Below are positions 49,920-59,433 of a stretch of DNA of 64,000 nt, piece after piece. The stretch is taken from assembly GCF_007855645.1 (NCBI RefSeq), contig NZ_CP042261.1, positions 1,406,501-1,470,500 of the forward strand, given 5' to 3'. Position 1 is the stretch's first letter, and every line of letters begins with the position of its first letter. A program made the position numbers and the translations under genes. The notes beneath the pieces were generated by a model, which ran no database searches, was not told the DNA's origin, and saw nothing but the letters and a program-made list of their open reading frames with translations. This DNA is from Qingshengfaniella alkalisoli. GTDB taxonomy: Bacteria > Pseudomonadota > Alphaproteobacteria > Rhodobacterales > Rhodobacteraceae.

Positions 49920-51400
49920 AGCTCGTTCTCCAGTGCAGCGACGGCAATGCTGGCCTGTTCTGCGTCATCAAAGGGATAGACGACGTCGCCCACGGTCTGA
50001 CCAGTCTCATGTCCCTTGCCTGCGACCAGCAGGGCATCCCCCGGCTCCAGTGTATCGACACCTCGCAGGATGGCCTCGGCGCGATCACCGACCTCATGAG
50101 CCTCGGGGCAGCCTTCGAGAACCATTTTGCGAATGGCAGCAGGGTCTTCGCTGCGCGGATTGTCATCGGTGACAAACAGCACATCCGCATGACGGGCCGC
50201 CGCTTCACCCATCAATTTACGCTTTTTGGTATCGCGATCCCCGCCCGCACCAAAGACGACGACGATGCGCCCCATAACATGCGGTCGCAACGAGGCCAAA
50301 GCGGTCTCCAGCGCATCCGGTGTGTGGGCGTAATCTACGAATACATTCGCGCCATTGGTTCGCGTAGCAACAAGCTGCATGCGCCCCGCAACCGTTTCAA
50401 GCCTGGGCAGAGCCTGAAAGACTTCCTCAGGATCAGCCCCTGCGGCAATGGCCAAGCCCGAGGCCAGCAAGACGTTGCTCGCCTGGAAACCGCCGATCAA
50501 CGACAGGCGCACAAGTTGCGGACGGCCCTGCCAGTTAAAGCGCAGATCTTGACCCGTGGCATCGAAACGCTGCCGCTCGATCCGTAACTGGGCGTGCTGC
50601 TCCTGCCCGACCGTGATCGTTTCCTGCCCTCGCGCCTCGACAGCGGCTACGACATCGGCCCCTTTAGGGTCATCGATGTTGACGACGGCAATCCCGTCTT
50701 CGCCCAGAACGCGGGTGAACAGCCCTAACTTCGCTTCGAAATAGGCTTCGAAGCTCTCGTGGTAATCCAGATGATCCTGCGAGAAGTTCGTGAAGCCTGC
50801 CGCCACGAGCCTCACACCGTCGAGGCGGCGCTGCTCCAGGCCGTGCGAAGACGCCTCCATCGCGACATGATCGACGCCCGCATGGGCCATTGCCGACAAG
50901 TGGGAATACAAGGTCAACGGTGCGGGTGTGGTGTGCTGAAGGGCCGCTTCATAATCGCCCTGGATGCCAGTTGTGCCCAGATTGGCCGCGCGGACGCCGT
51001 TGATCTGCCAAATCTGCCGCAGAAACGTCGCGACCGATGTCTTGCCGTTCGTTCCGGTGACCGCAACGCAGCATTCAGGCTGTTCGCCAAACCACAGAGC
51101 CGCCGCATAGGCGAAGGCCTGATTTGGGTCTTCTGCGACAACCACGGCGATGTCTGTGCCTTTCAGAACATCGCGGGCGATTTCCAATCCGTTGCGATCC
51201 GTCAGAACGGCAGCGGCCTCCATGCGCACGGCATACTGGATGAATTCAGCGCCGTGCACCCGCGTTCCCGGCAACGCGGCAAACAGATAGCCCGGCTGGA
51301 TTGTCCGGCTGTCCACCGCGAGGCCCGTGATCTCCGGATCAGACGCCTTGAGCGCGGTCAGCCCGAGTTCGGACAGGGTTTTCCTGTGCTCCACAGTCAT
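49916..51400 (-). CDS. murE: UDP-MurNAc-L-Ala-D-Glu--meso-DAP ligase
   Basis: 494 residues. Adds the third stem residue. The substrate motif DNPRSEDP predicts meso-diaminopimelate, as expected in Gram-negatives. ATP loop VAVTGTNGKTSVATFLRQI, the carbamylated-Lys region AYFEAKLGLF, and VFVDYAHTPDALETAL are present. It follows ftsI after 12 bases. Confidence 0.97.
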   Translation of the reverse strand: MTVEHRKTLSELGLTALKASDPEITGLAVDSRTIQPGYLFAALPGTRVHGAEFIQYAVRMEAAAVLTDRNGLEIARDVLKGTDIAVVVAEDPNQAFAYAAALWFGEQPECCVAVTGTNGKTSVATFLRQIWQINGVRAANLGTTGIQGDYEAALQHTTPAPLTLYSHLSAMAHAGVDHVAMEASSHGLEQRRLDGVRLVAAGFTNFSQDHLDYHESFEAYFEAKLGLFTRVLGEDGIAVVNIDDPKGADVVAAVEARGQETITVGQEQHAQLRIERQRFDATGQDLRFNWQGRPQLVRLSLIGGFQASNVLLASGLAIAAGADPEEVFQALPRLETVAGRMQLVATRTNGANVFVDYAHTPDALETALASLRPHVMGRIVVVFGAGGDRDTKKRKLMGEAAARHADVLFVTDDNPRSEDPAAIRKMVLEGCPEAHEVGDRAEAILRGVDTLEPGDALLVAGKGHETGQTVGDVVYPFDDAEQASIAVAALENEL

Positions 51401-51412
51401 GCAGGAGTGTCC

Positions 51413-53224
51413 TTATTGCGTATTCCGAGCTTCTCGTATCCCAGACTCTGCAAGCGGTGCAATCTCTGGTCGCACGCCAAGCAAGGGCGCGACGCGACGG
51501 ATCAGTTCTGCCGCTACCGGAACGGCCGTCCAGCCTGCGGTTCGACGATTTTCACCGGCGATGTATTGCGATCCCTCATCCAGCGTGACAACCACAACAT
51601 ATTGCGGATCACTCATGGGGAAAGCCCCCGCAAAGGTAGCCACAACCTTATTCTTGTAATATCCGCCCGTAGGTTTGGGCTTGTCTGCGCTGCCGGTTTT
51701 GCCGCCAACATCATAGCCTTCGACCTTCGCAAAGGAGGCAGTGCCTTTGTTCACCACCGCACGCAGCATTTCGCGAACTTCAGACGATGTGCTTTCTGAC
51801 ACAACACGCGGCCCCAATTGACGCCCGGATTGCTTCAGCAGCGTTGGCGTTACCAAAGTTCCGCCGTTGATCAAAGTCGCATAGCCGGAGGCCAGATGCA
51901 CTGGGCTGGTGGACAAGCCGTGACCATAGGAAATCGTCATGGACGCGAGTTCCCCCCATTTGGACGGAAGCAATGGACGCCCGGACGCGGCTTCAAACAA
52001 TTCGACGGGCGTAGCCTTCAAGAAACCCATCTGCTCGAAAAACGCCTGTTGACGGGATGGTCCAATCATCTGCGCGATATGCGCAGTCCCGATGTTCGAG
52101 GACTTTACGATCACGTCGGAGGCGGTCAGCCGAGGACCGTAATCGTGGAAGTCGCGGATACGGAAACGACCCCAAGTCATCGGCCCTTGCGTATCGATCA
52201 TAGTGTTCGCGTTGATAAGGCCCAGCTCCATCGCCTGAGCGACGGCAAAAATCTTGTAAACCGAGCCCAGCTCATAGACGCCCTGAACCGCGCGATTAAA
52301 CAACGGGCTGTCGCCCGGATCACCCGATGTCAACGGAACCGGTCGCTCATTCGGATCGAAATCGGGCAGTGACACCATGGAAACGATTTCACCCGTATCG
52401 ATATCCATGATGATGCCGCTCGCGCCCTTGGCATCAAACAGCTTCACCCCGCCCTGAAGGATCTCGCGCGTTGTCGCTTGAATGGTCAGGTCGAGAGACA
52501 GTTCCAGCGGCTCGGCCAATCGCGCGGGATCGCGAAGCCTTTCATCAAATTGCCGCTCAACACCCGCAACACCGATGACTTCGGCCGCCCGCACACCTTC
52601 GCTACCGAAGCTTGCGCCTCCAAGCACATGCGCCGCGGTTCGGCCATTCGGATAGAGCCGCATTTCTCGCGTAGCAAACAACAGGCCCGGTTCGCCGATA
52701 TCATGCACCTGCTGGATTTGCTCAGGCGACAATGTTTTGCGAACCCAGACGAATTTGCGCTTACCGCTGAACTGGTCGCGAAGCTTTGCTTCGTCGATAT
52801 CCGGGAAGATACGTTTTAATTCGGACAACGCATGAGGAATGTTCACCATTTCCTGCGGATGAGCGTAAAGCGCCTGCGTCACCAGATTGGTTGCCAGCAG
52901 GTGACCTTCACGATCCACGATCTCGGCCCGTGCGCTGGTGATGTGCGCACCATTGGCAAGCCGGGGCTCTGCCGGCAGGCTGGTCGCCAATTCGCCCATG
53001 CGTACGCCGACGACAACAAATCCCGCAATGAAGAAGAGGCCAAGTGCCAGCAAGCGCCCTTCGGAGCGGCGCCGCGACTTGTCGCGCATCACCTCATGCC
53101 GACGGCGCAGGTTTTCTCGTTCGATCAGGTCCGGGTTTTCACCTTTGTCGCGGGCACGCAAAATTCGCGCAAGCGGACGTAGCGGGCTGCGTGGCGCTTC
53201 CTTGCGGGGGATGCGATCAGTCAT
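51413..53224 (-). CDS. ftsI: Septal peptidoglycan transpeptidase FtsI (PBP3)
   Basis: 603 residues. Single N-terminal membrane segment (RLLALGLFFIAGFVVVGVRM) near residues 57-77, pedestal domain, then class B transpeptidase domain. Active-site motifs: the SxxK tetrad YELGSVYKIFAVAQ, the SxN triad VIVKSSNIGTAH, and GGKTGSADKPKP. Crosslinks septal peptidoglycan with FtsW. Its 5' end overlaps ftsL by eight bases. Confidence 0.97.
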   Translation of the reverse strand: MTDRIPRKEAPRSPLRPLARILRARDKGENPDLIERENLRRRHEVMRDKSRRRSEGRLLALGLFFIAGFVVVGVRMGELATSLPAEPRLANGAHITSARAEIVDREGHLLATNLVTQALYAHPQEMVNIPHALSELKRIFPDIDEAKLRDQFSGKRKFVWVRKTLSPEQIQQVHDIGEPGLLFATREMRLYPNGRTAAHVLGGASFGSEGVRAAEVIGVAGVERQFDERLRDPARLAEPLELSLDLTIQATTREILQGGVKLFDAKGASGIIMDIDTGEIVSMVSLPDFDPNERPVPLTSGDPGDSPLFNRAVQGVYELGSVYKIFAVAQAMELGLINANTMIDTQGPMTWGRFRIRDFHDYGPRLTASDVIVKSSNIGTAHIAQMIGPSRQQAFFEQMGFLKATPVELFEAASGRPLLPSKWGELASMTISYGHGLSTSPVHLASGYATLINGGTLVTPTLLKQSGRQLGPRVVSESTSSEVREMLRAVVNKGTASFAKVEGYDVGGKTGSADKPKPTGGYYKNKVVATFAGAFPMSDPQYVVVVTLDEGSQYIAGENRRTAGWTAVPVAAELIRRVAPLLGVRPEIAPLAESGIREARNTQ

Positions 53225-53558
53225 CGCTTTCCTCCCCGTTCAACCCGCCATCTTCCGGGATCAATTCCGGCGGCTTCGGATATCCGATCTGGTCCAAACG
53301 CCCGAACTGATCCGGTGTCATCGGCAGCAGGCCCAGTTTCGGGAAGTTCAGTTCTGCCAACTGACGAAGGCGCTCAGGACGATTGAGATAGGCCCATTCC
53401 GCACGCAACACGCCAAGCTCCTCGCGCAGCAGGCTGATTTCGCTGCGGACCTTGCGCACCTCGGACAATGCATGCCGCGTGCGGTAATTTTCTTGATAGG
53501 CCCAGAAAGCCAGCAGGAGGACCGCACCGCCCATCACAATCGCCAGGAACATCCGCAT
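53217..53558 (-). CDS. ftsL: Cell division protein FtsL
   Basis: 113 residues. Short N-terminus, one membrane helix (FLAIVMGGAVLLLAFWAYQ), then a periplasmic coiled coil (VRKVRSEISLLREELGVLRA) and a LNRPERLRQLAELNFPKLG motif typical of alphaproteobacterial FtsL. Position between rsmH and ftsI confirms the call. Works with FtsQ and FtsB-type partners to activate FtsWI. Confidence 0.92.
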   Translation of the reverse strand: MRMFLAIVMGGAVLLLAFWAYQENYRTRHALSEVRKVRSEISLLREELGVLRAEWAYLNRPERLRQLAELNFPKLGLLPMTPDQFGRLDQIGYPKPPELIPEDGGLNGEESDD

Positions 53559-53561
53559 GCG

Positions 53562-54548
53562 CTATTCCTCCAGGCTCAGGCGTGGAAGACCAAGCCCCTT
53601 GCGGCCCGCGTCACTCGGTGCCGCGTCCGTTCGCACAGCAATACGCAGCGAGGCCGAACGCGCACGCGGGTTCTGGTTCACTTCCTCATCATCGGGACGA
53701 ATGGCCTTGTTGCTCAGCAGATCGAATTGTGGCGGCACCGCTTCCTGCGCTGGGGCATGTCGACTGCCGCCCCCCATTTTTCCCGCCCGGGATTGCAAGA
53801 ACCGCTTCACGATGCGGTCCTCGCTGGAATGAAAGGTCACCACCGCCAGCTTACCGCCTGGCTTCAACGCGCGTTCGGCTGCTTCCAGCCCGGCAATCAA
53901 CTGGCGATACTCGTCGTTGACAGCGATGCGCAGCGCCTGAAAGCTGCGTGTCGCGGGATGACTGCCCCCCGGCTTCGCACGCGGCAGACAGTCCTCGATG
54001 ATTGATACCAGTCGTCCCGTCGTCGTGATGGGGTCGTCCTTACGGCTTTCCACTATACCCTTGGCAATGCGCCGCGAGGCCCGTTCTTCGCCATACTGGA
54101 ACAGGATGTCGGCCAAGGCGGCCTCGTCCAGCTCATTGACCAGATCAGCTGCACTCGGCCCGTTCTGGCTCATCCGCATGTCGAGCGGACCGTCACGCAC
54201 AAAGGAAAACCCCCGTTCCGCAATATCAAGCTGCATCGACGAGACACCCAGATCCAGGACGACGCCGTCCAACGGGTCAGGTGCGTATCGGTCAAGTTCC
54301 GAAAACGTCCCCTGCACCAGTTCCAACCGACCCTTCCAACGATCCAGCAGCGGCGCGGCCATATCGATAGCCAGCGGATCGCGATCTACACCGATGACCT
54401 TCGCCGCGCCCGCATCGAGCAATCCGACACTATAGCCGCCCGCGCCAAAGGTGCCGTCAAGCCAGACGCCCTCAATCGGCGACAACCGCTCAATGATCGG
54501 GCGAAGAAGAACCGGGATATGGGGTTTCTTGGCAGGACTGGCACACAT
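53562..54548 (-). CDS. rsmH: 16S rRNA m4C1402 methyltransferase RsmH (MraW)
   Basis: 328 residues. SAM-binding motif [32 protein letters not shown] near the start, [20 protein letters not shown] and the later [16 protein letters not shown] all match. N4-methylates C1402 in the decoding centre. Starts three bases after the mraZ stop and is co-transcribed. Confidence 0.97.
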   Translation of the reverse strand: MCASPAKKPHIPVLLRPIIERLSPIEGVWLDGTFGAGGYSVGLLDAGAAKVIGVDRDPLAIDMAAPLLDRWKGRLELVQGTFSELDRYAPDPLDGVVLDLGVSSMQLDIAERGFSFVRDGPLDMRMSQNGPSAADLVNELDEAALADILFQYGEERASRRIAKGIVESRKDDPITTTGRLVSIIEDCLPRAKPGGSHPATRSFQALRIAVNDEYRQLIAGLEAAERALKPGGKLAVVTFHSSEDRIVKRFLQSRAGKMGGGSRHAPAQEAVPPQFDLLSNKAIRPDDEEVNQNPRARSASLRIAVRTDAAPSDAGRKGLGLPRLSLEE

Positions 54549-54551
54549 GGC

Positions 54552-55055
54552 TCAGCCCTCCTGATCCAGAAGCATCAGCGGATCTGCCCCTTCCGGCAGC
54601 CCTTCGAACAACTCATCGACATTGATGGATTGGCTAGCCTCGAACGTCTCCGGCTTCCATATCTGGAATGTATCGCCGCTGGCGATAAAGAAAGCCTCGC
54701 AGTCGTTTTCCAACCCGATTTTATCGCGTGCTTTCTTGGGCAACACCAGTCGTCCGGTCCCGTCAACGCTGGCGTCGATGGACTGCCCGTTAAAGATGCG
54801 CTCCATGTACACGCGCGCAGGAGAACCGCGCTTCATCTGGGCGATCTTGCTATCGACCTCGCTGATCGCGTCCATCGTATAACATTCGAGGAAGTTGCGG
54901 CGTTCGTCGGCATACACAATCACCAGGTTCGCGGGCTTGCCTTCCACCCAGTCAGGGTCACCGGCTTCAAGCACACGGCGAAAGGTTGCGGGGATCGAAA
55001 CCCGCCCCTTGCTGTCCACCTTCTGGGTGCTCTCGCCTCTGAACCGTCTCCCCAC
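54552..55055 (-). CDS. mraZ: Transcriptional regulator MraZ
   Basis: 167 residues from GTG 55055, with AGGA seven bases upstream; this N-terminus (VGRRFRGESTQKVDSKGRVS) fits the family. A further open stretch to 55157 is unlikely to be translated. Two SpoVT/AbrB-like swapped-hairpin repeats are visible: KVDSKGRVSIPATFRRVL and SVDGTGRLVLPKKARDKIGL. MraZ binds repeated TGGG boxes upstream of its own operon and represses dcw transcription. Confidence 0.93.
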   Translation of the reverse strand: MGRRFRGESTQKVDSKGRVSIPATFRRVLEAGDPDWVEGKPANLVIVYADERRNFLECYTMDAISEVDSKIAQMKRGSPARVYMERIFNGQSIDASVDGTGRLVLPKKARDKIGLENDCEAFFIASGDTFQIWKPETFEASQSINVDELFEGLPEGADPLMLLDQEG

Positions 55056-55287
55056 CCGCCTGTCCTCACTTGCCACCTTGACATGGAAACGGCGGATTGC
55101 GCCGCTACCACCGCCCAATCCGCCGTTAATATTGTCGCCTCTGAGGCGCTTGCCCACCTGCGCGCGAGTTGGGGGAATGATGCGCGCGGCGGATCTTATT
55201 TAGAGATGAAAGCGATTTGCCTGTATGAACCTGCCGTTTTTATATTTTGGCGCCTTGGGGAACGCCTAATCGTTTTCACCGTGATTA

Positions 55288-55438
55288 AGGGATGCCATGG
55301 GAATTCATGGAAATCAAGGGAATTTATGGCTCTTAATGGGAAAAAGTGACCCTTCGGCAAGACCACACGGCCCTTCATCATACATATAGACAGCAAACGT
55401 CCACGGAACACCGAATGTAGTATTCCATGAATTCCCAT
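55288..55438. promoter_or_regulatory. Candidate MraZ operator repeats upstream of mraZ
   Basis: On the plus strand GGGA-like elements occur at 55289, 55299, 55309, 55318, 55328 (degenerate) and 55338, spaced 10, 10, 9, 10 and 10 bases, which puts them on one DNA face. On the minus strand, the sense strand for mraZ, TGGGA-N5-TGGAA occurs at 55437-55423 within a 16-bp block ATGGGAATTCATGGAA that also appears on the plus strand at 55297. Known MraZ boxes are TGGGN repeats with 5-base spacers, so autoregulation is likely. The distance to the start (230-380 bases) implies a long leader. Confidence 0.55.
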
Positions 55439-55622
55439 AATTTTGAGCCTGGGCCGCGAACCTACAGTGAGCTGCGGCCGTAACCCTGGTTTCATACCCA
55501 CGCGCAGGGAAATCATCCGACTGCGATTAATTTGCGAGCAAAACTAACCCATGCAAATGCCGCATAGCAGCATTGACGAATTGTCGCATTGTGCATCTGC
55601 AGCAAAATGCTATCTATCAGTC

Positions 55623-55761
55623 ATCCCAAGCGCGGTACCAGCCGACACGGATCAGGCGAAAGCCGAAACGAGATTTGCAGTTCAGAAGACCCCTCCTCCT
55701 CCCTGGGTTTTCTGTTGATCGGCGGCGACACCCTCCTCCTCCCTGGTGTCGCCGCTTTTTT
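55623..55761 (+). ncRNA. Candidate small RNA with two anti-Shine-Dalgarno hairpin loops (cuckoo/CcsR-like)
   Basis: Two hairpins stand in tandem. Hairpin 1: CAGAAGACCC / GGGTTTTCTG (10 bp, one G-U), arms 55683-55692 and 55705-55714. Hairpin 2: GCGGCGACACC / GGTGTCGCCGC (11 bp, perfect), arms 55722-55732 and 55745-55755, followed by TTTTTT. Both loops are the identical 12 bases CTCCTCCTCCCT, complementary to Shine-Dalgarno sequences. This is the architecture of alphaproteobacterial CCUCCUCC-loop sRNAs, whose second hairpin doubles as terminator. A possible promoter is TTGTGC (55589-55594) - 16 bp - TATCTA (55611-55616), so the 5' end near 55623 is an estimate. No plausible ORF covers it. Its terminator faces that of uvrD, supporting an independent unit. 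Confidence 0.75.
55722..55761 (+). terminator. Rho-independent terminator of the candidate sRNA
   Basis: Perfect 11-bp GC-rich stem with a 12-base loop and a T6 tract on the plus strand only. On the minus strand the same stem is not followed by T residues, so it does not serve uvrD. Confidence 0.85.
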
Positions 55762-55774
55762 CTTTCCCTGACAC

Positions 55775-55806
55775 AAAAAAGACCGGCGGCGCGCGCACCT
55801 CCGGCC
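55775..55806 (-). terminator. Intrinsic terminator of uvrD
   Basis: Read on the minus strand, GGCCGG and CCGGTC pair (one G-U), extended by an inner GG/CC pair across one mismatch, and are followed by TTTTTT. It begins about 23 bases after the uvrD stop. Confidence 0.75.
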
Positions 55807-55829
55807 AATTCCGTTCCGATCAGTCCAAC

Positions 55830-58190
55830 CTAAAAGGGGATGTCGTCAGCCTGTTCGGCCAAAGTCACGAACCTTGCTACGACATGCTTGGCCCCCGCCT
55901 TTTCGAAAGCGATGTTAAGTTTGTCGCCCTCAATACCCACGACCGAGCCATAGCCGAATTTCTGATGGAAGACGCGTTCCCCCACCGTGAAGGTCGAGTC
56001 CGCGGTCATGTCGATTACCCGCGATGTGCGTTGCGTCACGCGTTGCGCTTGCGCCGACCGTGTCTGAAGCCGCCGCCACCCCGGAGAATTGTAGACGTCG
56101 CGAGACGCGGCGTCTTCTTCCAGCGTCGACACGTTCGACATTCCTGCAGCACCATATCCGCCGCCATACAGGCCCGGCGGAGTCAACACATCGACATGTT
56201 CCTCCGGCAACTCGTCGATAAAGCGTGAGGGCAATGACGACTGCCATTGGCCGAACACGCGCCGGTTCGCCGCAAAGGAAATCGTGCAGACTTCTTCTGC
56301 CCGCGTGATGCCGACATAGGCAAGCCGGCGTTCTTCTTCCAATCCCTTCAGGCCGCTTTCATCCATGGACCGTTGCGACGGGAACAGACCGTCTTCCCAG
56401 CCGGGCAGAAAGACCACGGGAAATTCGAGCCCCTTGGCAGCGTGTAGCGTCATCACCGACACTTTCGGCTCGTCGCTGTCCTGTTCGTTATCCATGATCA
56501 GCGCGACATGTTCGAGGAAGCCTTGCAGGTTCTCGAATTGCTCCAGCGCCTTCACCAGTTCTTTCAGGTTCTCCAATCTCCCGGGCGCATCGGGTGATTT
56601 GTCGTTCTGCCACATGGTGGTGTAGCCGCTTTCGTCCAGCATCAGTTCGGCCAGTTCGATATGGCTCTGCGCGGGATCGAGTGCCATTGCATGCCACTGG
56701 TCCATCTGCCGCACGAATTTCGCAAGTTCCGTCTTGCCCTTGCCCGAAATATCGTCCGCCGCGATCAGAAGCCGCGCCCCTTCCAGCAGCGGCACGCCAT
56801 TCGCCCGCGCCGCCCGCTGGATCTTCTGCTGCGCCTTGTCGCCCAAGCCCCGCTTGGGCGTATTCACGATCCGCTCGAAGGCCAGATCATCAGTCGGGCT
56901 GGTCGCCAGCCGGAAATAGGCCATGGCATCGCGGATCTCCATCCGCTCGTAAAAGCGCGGGCCGCCTATCACACGGTAAGGCAGGCCGATGGTCAGGAAA
57001 CGGTCTTCGAAGGCCCGCATCTGGTGGCTGGCCCTGACGAGGATCGCCATGTCATCTGCGCTATAGGTGCGACCGCCACGGGTACCACGCTGCATCGCCT
57101 CGATTTCTTCGCCGACCCAGCGCGCTTCTTCTTCGCCATCCCAGTGGCCGATGAGACGCAGTTTCTCGCCCTCATCCCGATCGGTCCAAAGTGTCTTTCC
57201 CAAACGTCCTTCATTGCCCCGGATCACACCGGACGCGGCCCCAAGAATATGCGCGGTCGACCGGTAATTCTGCTCCAATCGGACAACATGCGCACCGGGG
57301 AAATCGCGTTCAAAGCGTAGGATGTTGCCGACCTCGGCCCCGCGCCAGCCATAGATCGACTGATCATCATCACCGACGCAGCAGATATTCTTGTGCCCAG
57401 CCGCCAGTAGCCGCAGCCATAGATACTGCGCGACGTTCGTGTCTTGGTATTCGTCTACCAGAATGTAGCGGAACCAGCGTTGATATTGCCGCAACACGTC
57501 TTCATGCTTCTGGAACACAGTGACCATGTGCAGCAACAGATCACCGAAATCGACGGCATTGAGATCCTTCAGCCGACGCTGATACGCTGCATACAGATCC
57601 ACGCCCATACTGTTGAACGCGCTGCTTTCCGCTACGGGCACATTTTCCGGTGTCCATGCGCGGTTCTTCCAATTGTCGATCAACCCCGCGAGTTGACGGG
57701 CGGGCCAACGCTTTTCGTCAATATTCGCAGCATTAATGACCTGCTTGAGCAACCTGATCTGGTCATCGGTATCGAGGATCGTGAAGTTCGACTTCAGCCC
57801 TACAAGTTCCGCGTGACGTCGCAACAGTTTCACGTTGATCGCATGGAACGTGCCGAGCCATGGCATCCCTTCCACCGATTGGCCGAGCAACCTGGCTACA
57901 CGTTCCTTCATTTCCCGGGCAGCCTTGTTGGTGAAGGTGACCGCCAGGATCTCGTTCGGGCGCGCCAGCCCGGTATTGAGCAGATGTGCGATCCTCGCTG
58001 TCAGCGCCCGCGTCTTGCCCGTCCCGGCACCGGCGAGCATCAGCACGGGTCCGTCCGTCATCTCCACGGCTTCGCGCTGCGCGGGGTTCAGCCCGTCCAG
58101 ATAGGGTTGCGGTCGCGCCGCCATCGCGCGTTGCGACAGCGAGTATCCAAGCGGGGCTTCGTTGAAGGCGGGATCATCTTGGCTGCTCAT
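55830..58190 (-). CDS. uvrD: ATP-dependent DNA helicase UvrD/PcrA
   Basis: 786 residues from ATG 58190. Superfamily 1A 3'-5' helicase used in nucleotide excision and mismatch repair. Motifs in order: MLAGAGTGKTRALTARIAHL (I), ILAVTFTNKAAREMKERV (Ia), ILVDEYQDTNVAQYLWL (II), CVGDDDQSIYGWRGAEVGN (III), VRLEQNYRSTAHILGAAS (IV), VSVMTLHAAKGLEFPVVFLP (V), and RRLAYVGITRAEE (VI). The C-terminus carries a Tudor-like FGYGSVVGIEGDKLNIAFEK segment that binds RNA polymerase in PcrA. Own terminator downstream. Confidence 0.96.
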   Translation of the reverse strand: MSSQDDPAFNEAPLGYSLSQRAMAARPQPYLDGLNPAQREAVEMTDGPVLMLAGAGTGKTRALTARIAHLLNTGLARPNEILAVTFTNKAAREMKERVARLLGQSVEGMPWLGTFHAINVKLLRRHAELVGLKSNFTILDTDDQIRLLKQVINAANIDEKRWPARQLAGLIDNWKNRAWTPENVPVAESSAFNSMGVDLYAAYQRRLKDLNAVDFGDLLLHMVTVFQKHEDVLRQYQRWFRYILVDEYQDTNVAQYLWLRLLAAGHKNICCVGDDDQSIYGWRGAEVGNILRFERDFPGAHVVRLEQNYRSTAHILGAASGVIRGNEGRLGKTLWTDRDEGEKLRLIGHWDGEEEARWVGEEIEAMQRGTRGGRTYSADDMAILVRASHQMRAFEDRFLTIGLPYRVIGGPRFYERMEIRDAMAYFRLATSPTDDLAFERIVNTPKRGLGDKAQQKIQRAARANGVPLLEGARLLIAADDISGKGKTELAKFVRQMDQWHAMALDPAQSHIELAELMLDESGYTTMWQNDKSPDAPGRLENLKELVKALEQFENLQGFLEHVALIMDNEQDSDEPKVSVMTLHAAKGLEFPVVFLPGWEDGLFPSQRSMDESGLKGLEEERRLAYVGITRAEEVCTISFAANRRVFGQWQSSLPSRFIDELPEEHVDVLTPPGLYGGGYGAAGMSNVSTLEEDAASRDVYNSPGWRRLQTRSAQAQRVTQRTSRVIDMTADSTFTVGERVFHQKFGYGSVVGIEGDKLNIAFEKAGAKHVVARFVTLAEQADDIPF

Positions 58191-58322
58191 GCCCACAATC
58201 TAGCCGCTCTCGCGGGAAAGGAAAAGTGTTGTTCATATAATGTTCTGAATCAAGTTTGTGTCTGTTCCTTAGACTGAGGAACCATTGATTTCAGGGTCGC
58301 TACGTGATTCACGCCTCTGAAA

Positions 58323-58598
58323 ATGGCGCGGTGGCATGTCTGGTCTATTTTGATTTGGCGACGCAGAGATGGGCGACTTAAACCTGACACTCCCGAGTTT
58401 CATCGCACACCACGGGTTGATGATCGGCACGTTCCAAGCATGATGATCTTTATCAATCGCGATGACTTGTACCGACGCGACGCTCCCAAAGAATACGGCC
58501 CGCACAATACACTGTACAAACGTTGGAGCGATAGAGATCATGTTGGCCGTCTCATTGACCACCCATTTTGCGGTCCGTTCACGAGTACCGCGACCTGA
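58323..58598 (+). pseudogene. IS5-family transposase remnant (N-terminal part)
   Basis: The frame reads RTPRVDDRHVPSMMIFINRD then LYRRDAPKEYGPHNTLYKRW, which is the N-terminal region of IS5-group transposases with substitutions at normally fixed positions (for example a Trp lost before RDAPKEYGP). It stops after about 90 residues; no DDE catalytic part follows. Terminal repeats were not found. A 6-bp inverted repeat GTTCCT-N7-AGGAAC at 58264-58282 lies just upstream but could equally belong to the uvrD promoter. Confidence 0.65.
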
Positions 58599-58869
58599 AT
58601 ATGATGAGATGAGTAAAAACGTTGAGCCCCATTTCGTGGGCTTGCCCGTGAAATGTCGATCCAGAAAGAAAGAAGAACCCGCGAAGGCCCTTGTGTCGAA
58701 CGTCACCGATTTTGTCCTTCTGACCTCAGATAAGCCATTGAAAACTCTTCGACAGAGTTTGGGAGTAAAGCAAAAATGTCCTTTATCGTAACGGAATTTG
58801 TTCCGTGCGGACTCTGACGGACCTCAAATAGCCAGAGGCGGGACAGCGGTATCGACTACGACAGGCGGC
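58599..58869. other. Gene-free stretch between IS remnants
   Basis: Short open frames on both strands have no recognisable family or ribosome site. The segment is probably degraded insertion-sequence or flanking DNA. Confidence 0.4.
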
Positions 58870-59311
58870 GCCTTGTCCCAGTTGCCAGCACCATGTTGAT
58901 GGCCGAAAAGCCAGAGCTCGGCCAAATCTTGGGGGACAAGGCCGCTGCGCTCACTGACCTCGCGCCCATTGCACATGACGGTGGAACGATGCACTGCAAG
59001 CGCGTCATTGCAGGCGGACGGCGCTTGTTGAGGCATGCGATGTTCCAGGCCGCTCTCGCCGCCATCACAACCCGGTCCTGAAAGCCTTCACTACGCGTCT
59101 GCCTGCCGCCGGAAAACCACACAAGGTTGTCATCACGGCTGTCGCCCGCAAGCTCGTCACTATCGTGAATGCCCAGTGCAAAGCTTGCCAGAAATGGACC
59201 GCTCGACCAGCCAGACAAACACAGTGGCCAGGCTTTGCCCAAGAAAGAAGTGCACGCTCCTATGAGCTTTTGGCAGTCGCTGGTTCGTCAGCTTTGATTA
59301 AACAGGTGTAA
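58870..59311 (+). pseudogene. IS110-family transposase remnant (C-terminal part, frameshifted)
   Basis: VASTMLMAEKPELGQILGDK, LAPIAHDGGTMHCKRVIAGG and RHAMFQAALAA are the C-terminal (transposase_20) region of IS110 transposases, with the start of the gene missing. Near 59060 the frame must shift to read HNPVLKAFTTRLPAAGKPHK and VVITAVARKLVTIVNA, ending at TAA 59311. Loss of the N-terminal DEDD half plus the frameshift makes it inactive. Confidence 0.8.
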
Positions 59312-59433
59312 ACCCTGCTCGCATAAACAACCTTCCCGACCAAGATCAACACCAGCCCTCGAAACGACGGGGTATCGTCGTTCTGGAACTTCTGCAGGCG
59401 AGAATGTGGGCAGCAGGCGGCCCGATTTTCCGC

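Noticed and set aside
55573-55833. 86-codon plus-strand open frame across the sRNA candidate
   Set aside because: No ribosome site, low-complexity Pro/Arg product, and it runs through two hairpins and a terminator.
58269-58706. 145-codon minus-strand open frame
   Set aside because: It overlaps the IS5 remnant whose plus-strand reading matches a known family; the minus reading has no recognisable motif.
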